A stretch of DNA of 35,934 nt, taken from CAZSAT01 sp964604675. GTDB lineage: Bacteria; Myxococcota_A; UBA796; CAJQPC01. The stretch lies in the NCBI GenBank assembly GCA_964604675.1, contig CAZSAT010000074.1:1-35934 (forward strand), written 5' to 3'. Shown here piece by piece: positions 22,723-30,464 of this stretch (the stretch's first letter is position 1; every line of letters starts with the position of its first letter). A program made the position numbers and the translations under genes. The notes below the pieces were generated by a model that worked only from the letters and a program-made list of their open reading frames with translations, was not told the origin of the DNA and ran no database searches.

Positions 22723-23412
22723 CTACGCGCCGTCTTCGACGGAGCGCGCCCCGGGGAGCGTCTGGTCGAGCCACGCCCGGAGATCGTGCAGCTCGGCGGC
22801 GCACAGCTCGTGGCCCATCGCGTAGGTGCGCCACTCCACCAGGCGCAGATCCCGGCCCAGGCGCTCGGCCGCCTCCTGCCCCCAGGCGCAGCGGACCTGC
22901 GGGTCGGCCTGCCCGTGCGCGCAGAAGGCCGGGGCCATCGCGCTGCCGCCGACCGGCCCCTCCACCAGCTCGCCGTTTCGGACGAGGTAGCCGCTGAGCA
23001 CGACCAGCCCCGCGAGGCGGTGGGCCGTGGTGAGCCCCACGTGCGCCGCCATCGCGCCACCCTGGGAGAAGCCGGCCAGCACGATCCTGTCCGCCGGGGT
23101 TCCGCGGGCGACCTCCGCCGCCAGCTCCGCCTCGATCTGCCGTGCGGCCTCGCGCACGTCCTCCTCGGGCTCGCGGTCGGGCGTGCGGGCGAAGCCTCGG
23201 ATGTCGTACCAGGCGCGCATGCGGAAGCCCTGGTTGATCGTCACCTCGCGCGGTGGCGCGAAGGGCAGCACGAAGCGCAGGTCCGGACGCGCGAACAGCG
23301 GAACGAGCTGCTCCATCTCGTCACCGCTCGACCCGAGCCCGTGCAGCAGGATCACCGTGCCCACGGGCCCCGCGGTCGGCTCCACGATCGACGCGGGGGT
23401 GCCGGTGGCCAT
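22723..23412 (-). CDS. Phospholipase/carboxylesterase-type serine hydrolase
   Basis: 229 residues of the PF02230 family (carboxylesterase, acyl-protein thioesterase). The oxyanion segment ILLHGLGSSGDE begins near 21, the nucleophile S116 sits in GFSQGG, D170 in HGQADPQV and H201 in MGHELC, giving a complete triad. There is no signal peptide, so it is cytoplasmic. It hydrolyses short acyl esters or thioesters. It is the last gene of the six-gene operon; its ATG overlaps the ABC ATPase stop by one base (TGATG). The link to the transporter is unclear; it may process the transported compound. Confidence 0.87.
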   Translation of the reverse strand: MATGTPASIVEPTAGPVGTVILLHGLGSSGDEMEQLVPLFARPDLRFVLPFAPPREVTINQGFRMRAWYDIRGFARTPDREPEEDVREAARQIEAELAAEVARGTPADRIVLAGFSQGGAMAAHVGLTTAHRLAGLVVLSGYLVRNGELVEGPVGGSAMAPAFCAHGQADPQVRCAWGQEAAERLGRDLRLVEWRTYAMGHELCAAELHDLRAWLDQTLPGARSVEDGA

Positions 23413-24320
23413 CAGGACACCTCCGCCAGGAAGGCGTCCTCGAGCCCCTCCCCGCGCTCCACGCCACGGATGGCGACCCCGGCCTCGGCCAGCAAGCGCG
23501 CCACGTGCACGGCCGCGGCGTCCAGATCGGCCCCGGACGGAGCCACCTGGAAGAGCACCTCGCCCTCGAGCCGCAGCGCGTGACCTGGGAGCGCTCCCTC
23601 GAGCGCGCCCAGCGGCACCTCACCGGGTCCCAGGGTCCAGCGCACGTGCTCGCCCCGGGAGGTGAGCTGGTCCACGGAGTCCTCGCGCACGCAGCGCCCG
23701 GCCGAGAGGATGACCACGTGGTCGCAGAGCTGCTCCAGCTCCAGCAGGTTGTGGCTCGAGATGATGACCGTGGTGCCGCCGCGGCGCGCGGTCAACACCT
23801 CGCGCAGGTGCCGGGCCTCCTTGGGGTCCAGGCCCGCGGTGGGTTCGTCCAGCATCACCAGCTCGGGAGTGCCCAACAGCGCGGAGGCGGCGCTCAGCCG
23901 GCGTCGCATGCCGTGCGACAGATCGTGCACCCGGTCGGTGGCGCGTCGGCTCAGGTTGACCTCGCCGAGCGACCGCTCGATCGCCTCGTGCAGGGCATCG
24001 CCGACAAGCCCTTGCAGGCGCCCGTGATACGTCAAGAGCTCCTGGCAGCTCAGCTCGAGGTTGAGGGCCGCGTCCTGGGGCAGGATGCCCACGCGGCCCT
24101 TGTGCTTCAGGGCATCGAAGGGCCCCTCCCCGAACAGCGACACCTCGCCGTGGTCGGGCCGCAGGTAGCCCGCGATGACCGAGAAGAGCGTGGTCTTTCC
24201 CGCGCCGTTGGGCCCCACCAGCGCGCACACCTTGCCCGTGGGGAAGTGGCAGCTGAGCTGGTCGAGCGCCCAGGGGCCCCGCCGGCGGTAGCGCTTCGAG
24301 ACCTGGTCGACGCTCAGCAC
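23412..24320 (-). CDS. ABC-2 type transporter ATP-binding protein
   Basis: 302 residues. Walker A GPNGAGKTT (36-44), Q-loop near Q82, a signature LSHGM (134-138, a variant of LSGGQ), Walker B LVMLDEP (154-160) and H-loop SSHN with H190 are all present. A C-terminal extension of about 80 residues follows the ATPase core, as in multidrug/lipid exporters of the CcmA/DrrA type. It energises the permease encoded immediately upstream. GTG 24320 directly follows the permease stop with no gap. No substrate can be named. Confidence 0.9.
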   Translation of the reverse strand: MLSVDQVSKRYRRRGPWALDQLSCHFPTGKVCALVGPNGAGKTTLFSVIAGYLRPDHGEVSLFGEGPFDALKHKGRVGILPQDAALNLELSCQELLTYHGRLQGLVGDALHEAIERSLGEVNLSRRATDRVHDLSHGMRRRLSAASALLGTPELVMLDEPTAGLDPKEARHLREVLTARRGGTTVIISSHNLLELEQLCDHVVILSAGRCVREDSVDQLTSRGEHVRWTLGPGEVPLGALEGALPGHALRLEGEVLFQVAPSGADLDAAAVHVARLLAEAGVAIRGVERGEGLEDAFLAEVS

Positions 24321-25238
24321 TCAGACGTCCCTGCGCTCGAACACGAAGTAGCCCGGCAGCACGGCGGCGAAGCCGATCACGGCGAGGCCACACGCCGGTC
24401 CGACCCACTCCCACCCCGGCCCCCAGAGCCCGAGGATCCAGCTCTGCGGGTAGAGCGGGCCGATCACGCTGGCCTCGACCGCCACCTCCACCCGGTTCGC
24501 GAGCTCGTGTTCCGTGAACCACCACGCCACCCAGCTGCCCGCCACGCCCAGGGTGGCCAACAGGCGCGCGCCGTTCACGTTCCGCACGAGCTGGCTGCAG
24601 GTCACGCCCCAGCCGAGGAAGGGCAGCGCCCAGCACCACAGGCGCGGGGTGTCTGCCAGGAGCCGGAGCAGCAAGGGACCCGCGTCGTTGCCGAGCATGG
24701 CGAACACGCCCACGCACCAGGGGCCGAGCACGGCCACCACCGTGGCCAGCAACAACAGCAGCGCGCGGGCGAGCCAGCGGCCGCTCACCAGCTCGATGCG
24801 CCCGGTGCGCGCCAGCTCGAAGCGGATGCTGCGGTCGGCAACGTCCGGGGCGAGCGCCTCGGCGCCGACCGCTGCGGCGATGAAGGGGGTGATGGCCAGA
24901 CCGGTCCAGAACGCGGCGAGGGCCATGTACGGCTGCTGCACCGCCCAGTCGACGAGCTCGCGGTTGCCGACCATCGCCTCGATCAGATCGGGGAAGTCCT
25001 GGTTGCGGATGAGCTCGTCGATCATCGCACCCGGCTTGTCGGTGGGGGGCACCCCCAGGCCCCGTGCCGCCGCGGTCTCCAGCACCTTCAGGATCTGCCG
25101 AAAGGCCCACGCGCCGCCCGTGGTGCAGAGCACGTAGAGCACCAGGATGCCCAGGGCCGCGCGCGTGCGCAGGCTCCGCGCCAGGCCGAAGCCCGCGACC
25201 ACCACCACGTCTCGAAGCGAGGACGACCTCGGGCTCAC
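24321..25238 (-). CDS. ABC-2 type transporter permease
   Basis: 305 residues from GTG 25238, overlapping the upstream stop (GTGA). An N-terminal membrane helix (about 27-46) is followed by a 55-residue extracytoplasmic loop (KVLETAAARGLG to PYMAL), then about five further helices (near 105-125, 165-188, 205-222, 230-248 and 280-298). LARTGRIELVSGRWLARALLLLL resembles the coupling region of ABC-2 permeases of the NatB/NosY type. It pairs with the ATPase as an exporter or membrane-remodelling unit. Confidence 0.8.
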   Translation of the reverse strand: MSPRSSSLRDVVVVAGFGLARSLRTRAALGILVLYVLCTTGGAWAFRQILKVLETAAARGLGVPPTDKPGAMIDELIRNQDFPDLIEAMVGNRELVDWAVQQPYMALAAFWTGLAITPFIAAAVGAEALAPDVADRSIRFELARTGRIELVSGRWLARALLLLLATVVAVLGPWCVGVFAMLGNDAGPLLLRLLADTPRLWCWALPFLGWGVTCSQLVRNVNGARLLATLGVAGSWVAWWFTEHELANRVEVAVEASVIGPLYPQSWILGLWGPGWEWVGPACGLAVIGFAAVLPGYFVFERRDV

Positions 25239-25921
25239 TCCCCGAGCCGCTCCAGCACGTTGACCACGTCGCTGTCCACGTACGAGAAGGGGTCGAGCGC
25301 GGCGTCGTCCACCGCGTCGAGCTGATCCCCGTCGAGGGTGCCGACGATGCGGTCCTCCGCCACGATCATGGTGTCGAGGGCGTCGGCCGCGAACGCCATC
25401 GCGTCGCGTCGGGTCAGGTCGCCGTCCAGTTCGATGGTGCTCACGAGCTCGTCGGCCAAGGACATCAGCTCGGCGTTCATGTCGGCCACCGCGCCCTCGA
25501 AGCGGTCCACCTGCTCGTCGTCGAGCTCGGCGTCCTCGAAGAGCGCGGCGCGCGCCTGGGCGGAGCGCATGTCCAGCGCGGCGCGGGCAGCGTCCATCTC
25601 GTCGGCGTCGCCCAGCTCGTCGCGGAGGTCGTTCCTCATCTCCTCGCGAAGTTCCTCGCCTTCCGCTTCGGCCTGGTGCAGATCCCGGGCCAGCTCGGGC
25701 CCGCGCGAGGCGCCCTCCTGGCTGGGCGCGGGGGCTCGGGCGGCTTGGCGGCTCCCCTCCATCAGGCGGGCCAGGTCGCGGCCGAAGGTGGGCTCCTCGC
25801 ACTCCGCGGCCTCGGCGGCCGCGAGCTTGGCCCGCAGATCGTCGATCTCGGACTGCGGGCGCAGGTTGCCGAGCACGATCCCCACCAGCGCGGCGACCAC
25901 GATCATCGCGATCTGCTTCAC
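25235..25921 (-). CDS. Membrane-anchored helical protein, function unknown
   Basis: 228 residues from GTG 25921 (GTGA overlap with the upstream gene). One N-terminal transmembrane helix (about 4-20) acts as an uncleaved anchor. The rest is strongly charged and helical: SEIDDLRAKLAAAEAAE suggests a short coiled coil, then a linker rich in Ala/Pro/Glu. The helical core (about 85-200) is Asp/Glu/Ala-rich, with LFEDAELDDEQVDRF reminiscent of CpxP/heavy-metal-resistance-type periplasmic helical domains. No metal motif is clear. It likely functions with the downstream ABC exporter. Confidence 0.7.
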   Translation of the reverse strand: MKQIAMIVVAALVGIVLGNLRPQSEIDDLRAKLAAAEAAECEEPTFGRDLARLMEGSRQAARAPAPSQEGASRGPELARDLHQAEAEGEELREEMRNDLRDELGDADEMDAARAALDMRSAQARAALFEDAELDDEQVDRFEGAVADMNAELMSLADELVSTIELDGDLTRRDAMAFAADALDTMIVAEDRIVGTLDGDQLDAVDDAALDPFSYVDSDVVNVLERLGE

Positions 25922-26889
25922 GAGCTCTCCAGCAGGCGCGTCAGCCGGCGCACCAGCACCCGCACCTGGGCGTTCTCGTGCAGCACCTCCGACAGCTCCC
26001 TGCTGCCCTGCGCGGCGGTCATCAGCTGCTCGGCGGCGGCCCTGAGCACCACGTCGCTGGCGTACCAGTGGGCGAAGCCCTCACCGTCCGCCACGCCCTC
26101 GAAGCGCCCGTGCTGGCCTGCGACCACCGCGAGAGCCTGGCGGACCGGCATCGCATCGCCCTGCGGAACCGAGCTGGCGAGCGCCTCGGCGAAGGCGGCC
26201 TCGAACGCGGCCTCGAGCGCCCCGGCCTCCGCCGGGGGTGATGGTTCGACCGCCGGGGGCAGATCGTAGAGCTCGGGCAGGTCGGTGACCTCGTCGGTGA
26301 CCGGGACCGGCGGCCGGTGTCCGTCGACCTCCACGAGGCCCGCGCCCAGCGCTGCCACGAGCTCTGGATGCACGCCGTCGAGGGCTTCGGCGAGCATCAC
26401 CACGACCTTGTCGCCCTCGCGCACCACGGGGTCCGACGGCCAGCGCGAGAGCGAGGGGACCCCCTCCGGGAGCTCGCGCATGCCCTTCTTCATGTTGCCG
26501 GAGAAGGCCTCGGCGAAGAGCAGCACGTAGCCCTGGACGGGCGGCAGGGCCGCCGACATCGCCCGCCACACCATGGTGAGGGCTTCGCGGGGTTGCTCGT
26601 CCCGGAGCACGTTCGTGGAGCCCGAGAGCACCCGCTCGGCCTCGACCAGCCCTCGGAAGCGGTTCTGGTCCGCCGGGTCGGCGAAGCTCAGCCCGAGCTC
26701 TGGATCGACCACCCCGAGGATCTGGCGGGACGAGCGCAGGAAGCGGTTCAGCGTGGTGAGGCAGTCCAGGGTCTGGCCGTCGACGATCCAGCGACCGTCC
26801 GCCACGCCGCGGCCGTGCAGCAGGAACACGCTCGCTTCGTCCGCGAGGTAGCGCGCCTTGAGCGTCTCGATCCAGTCCGGCCAGCTCAA
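25918..26889 (-). CDS. AAA-ATPase-associated domain protein without Walker motifs
   Basis: 323 residues from TTG 26889 (TTGA overlap with the preceding stop). Segments WIETLKARYL, VFLLHGRG, LNRFLRSSRQILGVVDPELGLSFADPADQNRF, GYVLLFAEAFSGN and WPSDPVVREGDKVVVMLAEALDGVHPEL follow the order I remember from the N-terminal domain of certain bacterial AAA+ proteins (a degenerate P-loop-like fold). No GxxxxGK[ST] or hhhhDE is present and the AAA+ module itself is missing. The C-terminal 100 residues are Ala/Glu-rich helices. It may be a regulator or adaptor of the ABC system. The family link is inference from memory; the start could also be a downstream GTG. Confidence 0.55.
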   Translation of the reverse strand: MSWPDWIETLKARYLADEASVFLLHGRGVADGRWIVDGQTLDCLTTLNRFLRSSRQILGVVDPELGLSFADPADQNRFRGLVEAERVLSGSTNVLRDEQPREALTMVWRAMSAALPPVQGYVLLFAEAFSGNMKKGMRELPEGVPSLSRWPSDPVVREGDKVVVMLAEALDGVHPELVAALGAGLVEVDGHRPPVPVTDEVTDLPELYDLPPAVEPSPPAEAGALEAAFEAAFAEALASSVPQGDAMPVRQALAVVAGQHGRFEGVADGEGFAHWYASDVVLRAAAEQLMTAAQGSRELSEVLHENAQVRVLVRRLTRLLESS

Positions 26890-27428
26890 GAGGGCGCCGG
26901 GGTGCTGTAGCTGCCCGTCCACGGTTCCGCCGCCTGCCCGTCCGGCCGCGAGGGGGTGAGGGAGAAGGTGCAGTCGCGGGCGCCGCTGGGGTGCGGCGAC
27001 TGGATCTTCCACAGGGGCTGGAGCCGGTAGCCGTGGGTCGCGCCCGTGTACTTCACCTCGTAGCTCCGGGCGTGGTCGTGCTCGGCGGGTTCACCGTTCG
27101 ACCGCGTGGTGGTGCAGGAGACGGCGAACTCGGCGGTCCAACCCTCGCCGATGGCGGGGGCCTTGAGCTCGGCCCTCACGAGGTAGTCCCCCACCGGAAG
27201 AGCCCCGGGATCGGGTCCCAGGTACTCGTCGCACGCCGTGGCGCCTCGGCACACGCCGAAGGGCTGATCCCCGTGCGGCACGATGCCCGCACGCAGCTCC
27301 TCGACCACGGGGCCGAGCAAGCCCTCCTCCCAGGTCTCCAGAGTCAGTCCGGCCTCCTCGCACGCGGGACACTCGGCGCACGCGGGGCAGTCCGCGGGGG
27401 TGGAACAAGCCAGGATCAGGGTGAGCAT
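26886..27428 (-). CDS. Lipoprotein with four CxxC-spaced cysteines, head of the six-gene operon
   Basis: 180 residues from ATG 27428. The leader MLTLILAC (lipid Cys8) is followed by cysteines at 14, 17, 20 and 23 in a strict CxxCxxCxxC array (CPACAECPACEE). A beta-rich domain follows, probably a sandwich, with GDYLVRAELKAP, WTAEFAVSCTTT and RDCTFSLTP; its Cys may form disulfides. The clustered Cys right after the membrane anchor could bind metal or an Fe-S centre, or simply be a Cys/Pro spacer. No family is recognised. It faces the GH92 gene divergently across 36 bp. Confidence 0.7.
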   Translation of the reverse strand: MLTLILACSTPADCPACAECPACEEAGLTLETWEEGLLGPVVEELRAGIVPHGDQPFGVCRGATACDEYLGPDPGALPVGDYLVRAELKAPAIGEGWTAEFAVSCTTTRSNGEPAEHDHARSYEVKYTGATHGYRLQPLWKIQSPHPSGARDCTFSLTPSRPDGQAAEPWTGSYSTPAPS

Positions 27429-27452
27429 CGCCCGATAAAACCACACCGCCGC

Positions 27453-27458
27453 TACGAT
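27453..27458 (+). promoter_or_regulatory. Putative -10 TACGAT of the GH92 gene, leaderless geometry
   Basis: TACGAT ends exactly 6 nt before ATG 27465. On the other strand TTTTAT (complement of 27435-27440) stands 6 nt before the ATG of the divergent lipoprotein. The full intergenic region is 36 bp. Confidence 0.5.
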
Positions 27459-27464
27459 GAGGTC

Positions 27465-29636
27465 ATGCTCGCCCTGCTGCTGGCCTGTGCCCCACCCCCC
27501 GGACCCGTGGACCTGCTCCCGCTGGTCGACCCCTTCGTGGGAACCGGCGGCGACGGCTTCGGGGTCGGCTCGCTCAACCCGGGCCCCGGCACGCCGTTTG
27601 GCCAGGCGCGCCTCGGCCCCGACACCTACGGCCTCACCCAGGCGATGGGGTGGTCGCACTGCGCCGGCTACCACCACGACGACGATCGCGTCCGGGCCTT
27701 CTCCCACCAGCGGCTCCCCGGTGTCGGGGTGAGCGATGGCGGCGCGCTCGGGGTGCTCCCGCAAGCGGCACCGCTCCACGACGAAGTCGCGCGCGCGCTG
27801 CCGCTGGACCACGAGCGCGAGCACGCCGAGCCGGGCTTCTACCGCCTCGAGGTCGAGGACTTCGTGCAGGTGGAGCTGGCGGCGCGCGAGCACGCGGGGG
27901 TGCACCGCTACACCTGGCTCGACGAGCCGGGCTGGCTCTTGTTCGACTTCGGCCACACCACCGCCAGCGATCACAGCGTGCTGGAGAGCTGGTGGGAGCT
28001 CACGGGCGCGCAGGAGCTCACGGGCTTCGTGCGCATGAACGGTGGGCTCACCAACGCCAACGGCGGCCTGCCGATCTGGTTCGTCGTCGCGCTGAGCGAG
28101 CCCTACCAGGCCACCCACGCCTGGCTCGAGGGCGTGGAGCTGGGCGAGGCCGCGCAGGGGAGCGGGATCGAGACCGCGGTCGCCCTCCGCTTCGACGCGA
28201 ACGTGTCGCTGAAGGTGGGCATGTCGTCGGTCGATCTCGATGGCGCCCGCGCCCACCTCGAGGCCGAGCTGCCCACCTGGGATCCCGTCGTGCTCGGTGG
28301 CTACACCGCCGCCGACTGGGAGGTGTTCCTGTCCCGCTTCGAGATCTGGGGCGGCCGTGAGGAGGAGCAAGCCACCTTCGCCACGGCGCTCTTCCACCTG
28401 GGCATGCTGCCCACCAGCTACACCGACCTCGACGGGCGCTACCCCGGCGCGGATCTGCAGACCCACGTCGCGGAGGGCTGGACCTACTACAACGACTTCT
28501 CGATGTGGGACACGTACCGCACCTGGCACCCCCTGATGACCCTGGCCTGGCCGGAGTACGCGGCCGACTTCGCGCGCTCGCTGACCGATCTGGGCGACAA
28601 GCTCGGCTACCTGCCGCGCTGGCCCGCCGGCCTGGGCGAGTCGGGCTCCATGATCGGGAACAGCGCCGACATCGTGTTGGGCGAGAGCGTGCTCAAGGGG
28701 GTCACCGAGTTCCCCGTGGAGCGCGCCTTCGCCACCGCCTGGCAGCAGGCCACCGCGCCGGGCTCCCACGGGGCTCGCCGGGACCTCGAGGCCTACATGG
28801 ACTTCGGGTACGTGCCCTACGACTACGCGGGCACGAGCGTGGCCCGCACCCAGGAGTTCAGCATCGACGACCACGCCCTCGGGCAGTGGGCGAGCTGGCT
28901 CGGCCTGGAGGAGCGGGCCGCCTACATGCTCTTCCGCAGCCGCAACTACCAGCACGTGATCGACGGGGAGACCGGCTTCGCGCGCGGCCGGCACAGCGAC
29001 GGCAGCTGGGCGGAGGAGGTCTCCGACGACGGCGCCTGGGGCGACGAGTTCGCCGAAGGAAACGCCTGGCAGTACACCTGGCTCGCGCCGCACGACCCCG
29101 CGGGGCTGGCCACGAGCCTCGGCGGTCGCGAGGCCCTCTTCGCCAAGCTCGACGAGCTCTTCGAGTCCTCGCTGGAGGAAGACGACACCTTCCTCTGGGA
29201 CATCTACTACTGGCACGGCAACGAGCCGGACCTGCACGCCGCCTTCCTGTACGCGGCGCTGGGCGAACCCGCCTCCACGCAGCGTTGGGTGAGCTGGATC
29301 CGGGAGGCGAAGTACGCGATGACCCCGGAGGGTCTCGACGGCAACGACGACGGCGGCACCCTGTCGGCCTGGTACGTGTTCGCGTCGATGGGGCTCTACC
29401 CGCTGAACGGCACCGATCGCTACGTGCTCACCACGCCGGTGTTCGACGAGCTCCGGGTGCACCGCCCGGACGGCACCCTGCGCATCACCGCCGAGGGCAC
29501 GGGGGACTACATCGCCGAGGCGTCGATCGACGGCTCGCCGCTCGAGCACGCGGTGGTGCGGCACGAGCTGCTGGTCGGTGGTCGGCACCTCCACGTGGTG
29601 CGGGCGGAGGAACCGACCGACTGGGGTTGGTGGTAG
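27465..29636 (+). CDS. GH92-family alpha-mannosidase lipoprotein
   Basis: 723 residues. The leader MLALLLAC (lipid Cys8) is followed by VDPFVGTGG...GTPFGQARLGPDT, HHDDDRVRAFSHQRLPGVG, MWDTYRTWHPL, WQYTWLAPHD, WHGNEPDLH (E587, general acid position) and GNDDGGTLSAWYVFASMGLYP (catalytic-base Asp near 628). All are hallmarks of glycoside hydrolase family 92, Ca2+-dependent inverting exo-alpha-mannosidases. The enzyme likely trims alpha-mannosides of glycans or mannoproteins at the cell surface, consistent with feeding on eukaryotic or bacterial prey glycans (inference). The start follows TACGAT by 6 nt. Confidence 0.9.
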   Translation: MLALLLACAPPPGPVDLLPLVDPFVGTGGDGFGVGSLNPGPGTPFGQARLGPDTYGLTQAMGWSHCAGYHHDDDRVRAFSHQRLPGVGVSDGGALGVLPQAAPLHDEVARALPLDHEREHAEPGFYRLEVEDFVQVELAAREHAGVHRYTWLDEPGWLLFDFGHTTASDHSVLESWWELTGAQELTGFVRMNGGLTNANGGLPIWFVVALSEPYQATHAWLEGVELGEAAQGSGIETAVALRFDANVSLKVGMSSVDLDGARAHLEAELPTWDPVVLGGYTAADWEVFLSRFEIWGGREEEQATFATALFHLGMLPTSYTDLDGRYPGADLQTHVAEGWTYYNDFSMWDTYRTWHPLMTLAWPEYAADFARSLTDLGDKLGYLPRWPAGLGESGSMIGNSADIVLGESVLKGVTEFPVERAFATAWQQATAPGSHGARRDLEAYMDFGYVPYDYAGTSVARTQEFSIDDHALGQWASWLGLEERAAYMLFRSRNYQHVIDGETGFARGRHSDGSWAEEVSDDGAWGDEFAEGNAWQYTWLAPHDPAGLATSLGGREALFAKLDELFESSLEEDDTFLWDIYYWHGNEPDLHAAFLYAALGEPASTQRWVSWIREAKYAMTPEGLDGNDDGGTLSAWYVFASMGLYPLNGTDRYVLTTPVFDELRVHRPDGTLRITAEGTGDYIAEASIDGSPLEHAVVRHELLVGGRHLHVVRAEEPTDWGWW

Positions 29637-29639
29637 CCT
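29634..29639 (+). promoter_or_regulatory. Possible -10 TAGCCT for the rhodanese gene
   Basis: TAGCCT overlaps the GH92 stop codon. Transcription would begin near 29646, leaving a short leader with AGAGGT (29651-29656) 5 nt before GTG 29662. Confidence 0.35.
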
Positions 29640-29661
29640 GACCGCTCACCAGAGGTGTGCT

Positions 29662-30108
29662 GTGGGCCTGTTTCGCAAGGTGGCGAAGAAGATCCTCGGA
29701 CGGCAGGAAGCGCCTGCGGCCCCGGCGGCCCCCGCGGCGCGCGCCTTCACGCCACCGGACCCGATGACCGCGAACACCGGCGCGGCGCTCTCGTCGATCG
29801 ACTGCGGCGCCCAGGAGCTGGTCGAGCGCATCGGGTGCGGCGAGCCCGTGGTGGTGGTCGACGTGCGCACCCCTCAGGAACGCGAAGCCGAACGCGTCCC
29901 CGGCTCGCTGCACATCCCGCTCGACGAGCTGGAGGGCCGCTGGCGCGAGCTCGAGTCGTGCGACGAGGTGGTCTGCTACTGCGCCATGGGTGGTCGCAGC
30001 CTGAAGGCCGCCCAGCTCCTGCGCGACCGCGGGCTCTTCAACGCCACCTCGCTCGAAGGCGGGATCGGCGCCTGGAAGGAAGCGGGCGGGCCGACCGAGG
30101 GCGGGTAG
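29662..30108 (+). CDS. Rhodanese-like sulfurtransferase
   Basis: 148 residues. A basic N-terminal segment (GLFRKVAKKILGRQ) and an Ala/Pro linker precede a single rhodanese domain: VVVVDVRTPQERE (about 63-75), HIPLDELEGRW and active-site loop CAMGGR (C107-R112), then GLFNATSLEGGIGAWKEAGGP. The catalytic Cys is present, so persulfide transfer is possible. It is cytoplasmic, perhaps membrane-associated through the basic N-terminus. GTG 29662 is supported by AGAGGT with 5-nt spacing. It could serve the same sulfur pathway as the dioxygenase-rhodanese fusion at 6.8 kb. Confidence 0.85.
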   Translation: MGLFRKVAKKILGRQEAPAAPAAPAARAFTPPDPMTANTGAALSSIDCGAQELVERIGCGEPVVVVDVRTPQEREAERVPGSLHIPLDELEGRWRELESCDEVVCYCAMGGRSLKAAQLLRDRGLFNATSLEGGIGAWKEAGGPTEGG

Positions 30109-30119
30109 CCGTCGGCGCG

Positions 30120-30416
30120 TCAGCTGCTCGTGGTGACCACGGGCTTCGAGCCGGTGCCGAAGTCGCGCCGCTCCATCCACTCGGGGAAGCCGGTGCCCAT
30201 GTTGCGGCCGGACCAGGTGCCGGAGAGCCGAGCGATGAACAGGCGATCGGCGGGCTTGAGGTGGGCCGAGAGGTTGTCGCGCACCTGCCGCGGGTTCAGC
30301 GGGGTCTCCAGCACCCAGGCGCCTTCGATCCGGTTGGACCAGTTGCCCAGGGCCTTCAGGGCCTCCTGGAAGGCGGCGTTCTCCTCAGCCAGCTGGAAGG
30401 TCACGAGCATCATCAT
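30120..30416 (-). CDS. Small protein resembling stand-alone Cas2-fold / SinR-family proteins
   Basis: 98 residues. The pattern MLVTFQL, ALKALGNWSNRIEGAWVLETPLNPRQVRDNLSAHLKPADRLFIARLSGTWSG resembles small SinR-annotated proteins with a Cas2-like ferredoxin fold (first strand, KLGNWxHxxxSxWxV, then the helix xxIxxxLxxxLxxxDxLxVxxL). No cas genes or repeats are nearby. GGAGG at 30423-30427 precedes the first of three consecutive ATG codons by 6 nt. Residues after about 80 (MERRDFGTGSKPVVTTSS) look unstructured. The gene is likely real; the family assignment is from memory and moderate. Confidence 0.6.
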   Translation of the reverse strand: MMMLVTFQLAEENAAFQEALKALGNWSNRIEGAWVLETPLNPRQVRDNLSAHLKPADRLFIARLSGTWSGRNMGTGFPEWMERRDFGTGSKPVVTTSS

Positions 30417-30422
30417 GGGGGG

Positions 30423-30427
30423 CCTCC
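30423..30427 (-). promoter_or_regulatory. Shine-Dalgarno site GGAGG of the Cas2/SinR-like gene
   Basis: Minus-strand GGAGG with a 6-nt C-run spacer to ATG 30416, choosing the first of three tandem ATG codons. Confidence 0.6.
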
Positions 30428-30452
30428 GATGGGCCCACCCCTAACTCAGAGG

Positions 30453-30458
30453 TAGTCT
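30453..30458 (+). promoter_or_regulatory. Putative -10 TAGTCT of the PAS gene, leaderless geometry
   Basis: TAGTCT ends exactly 6 nt before ATG 30465; no ribosome binding site intervenes. Confidence 0.5.
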
Positions 30459-30464
30459 CGCTTC

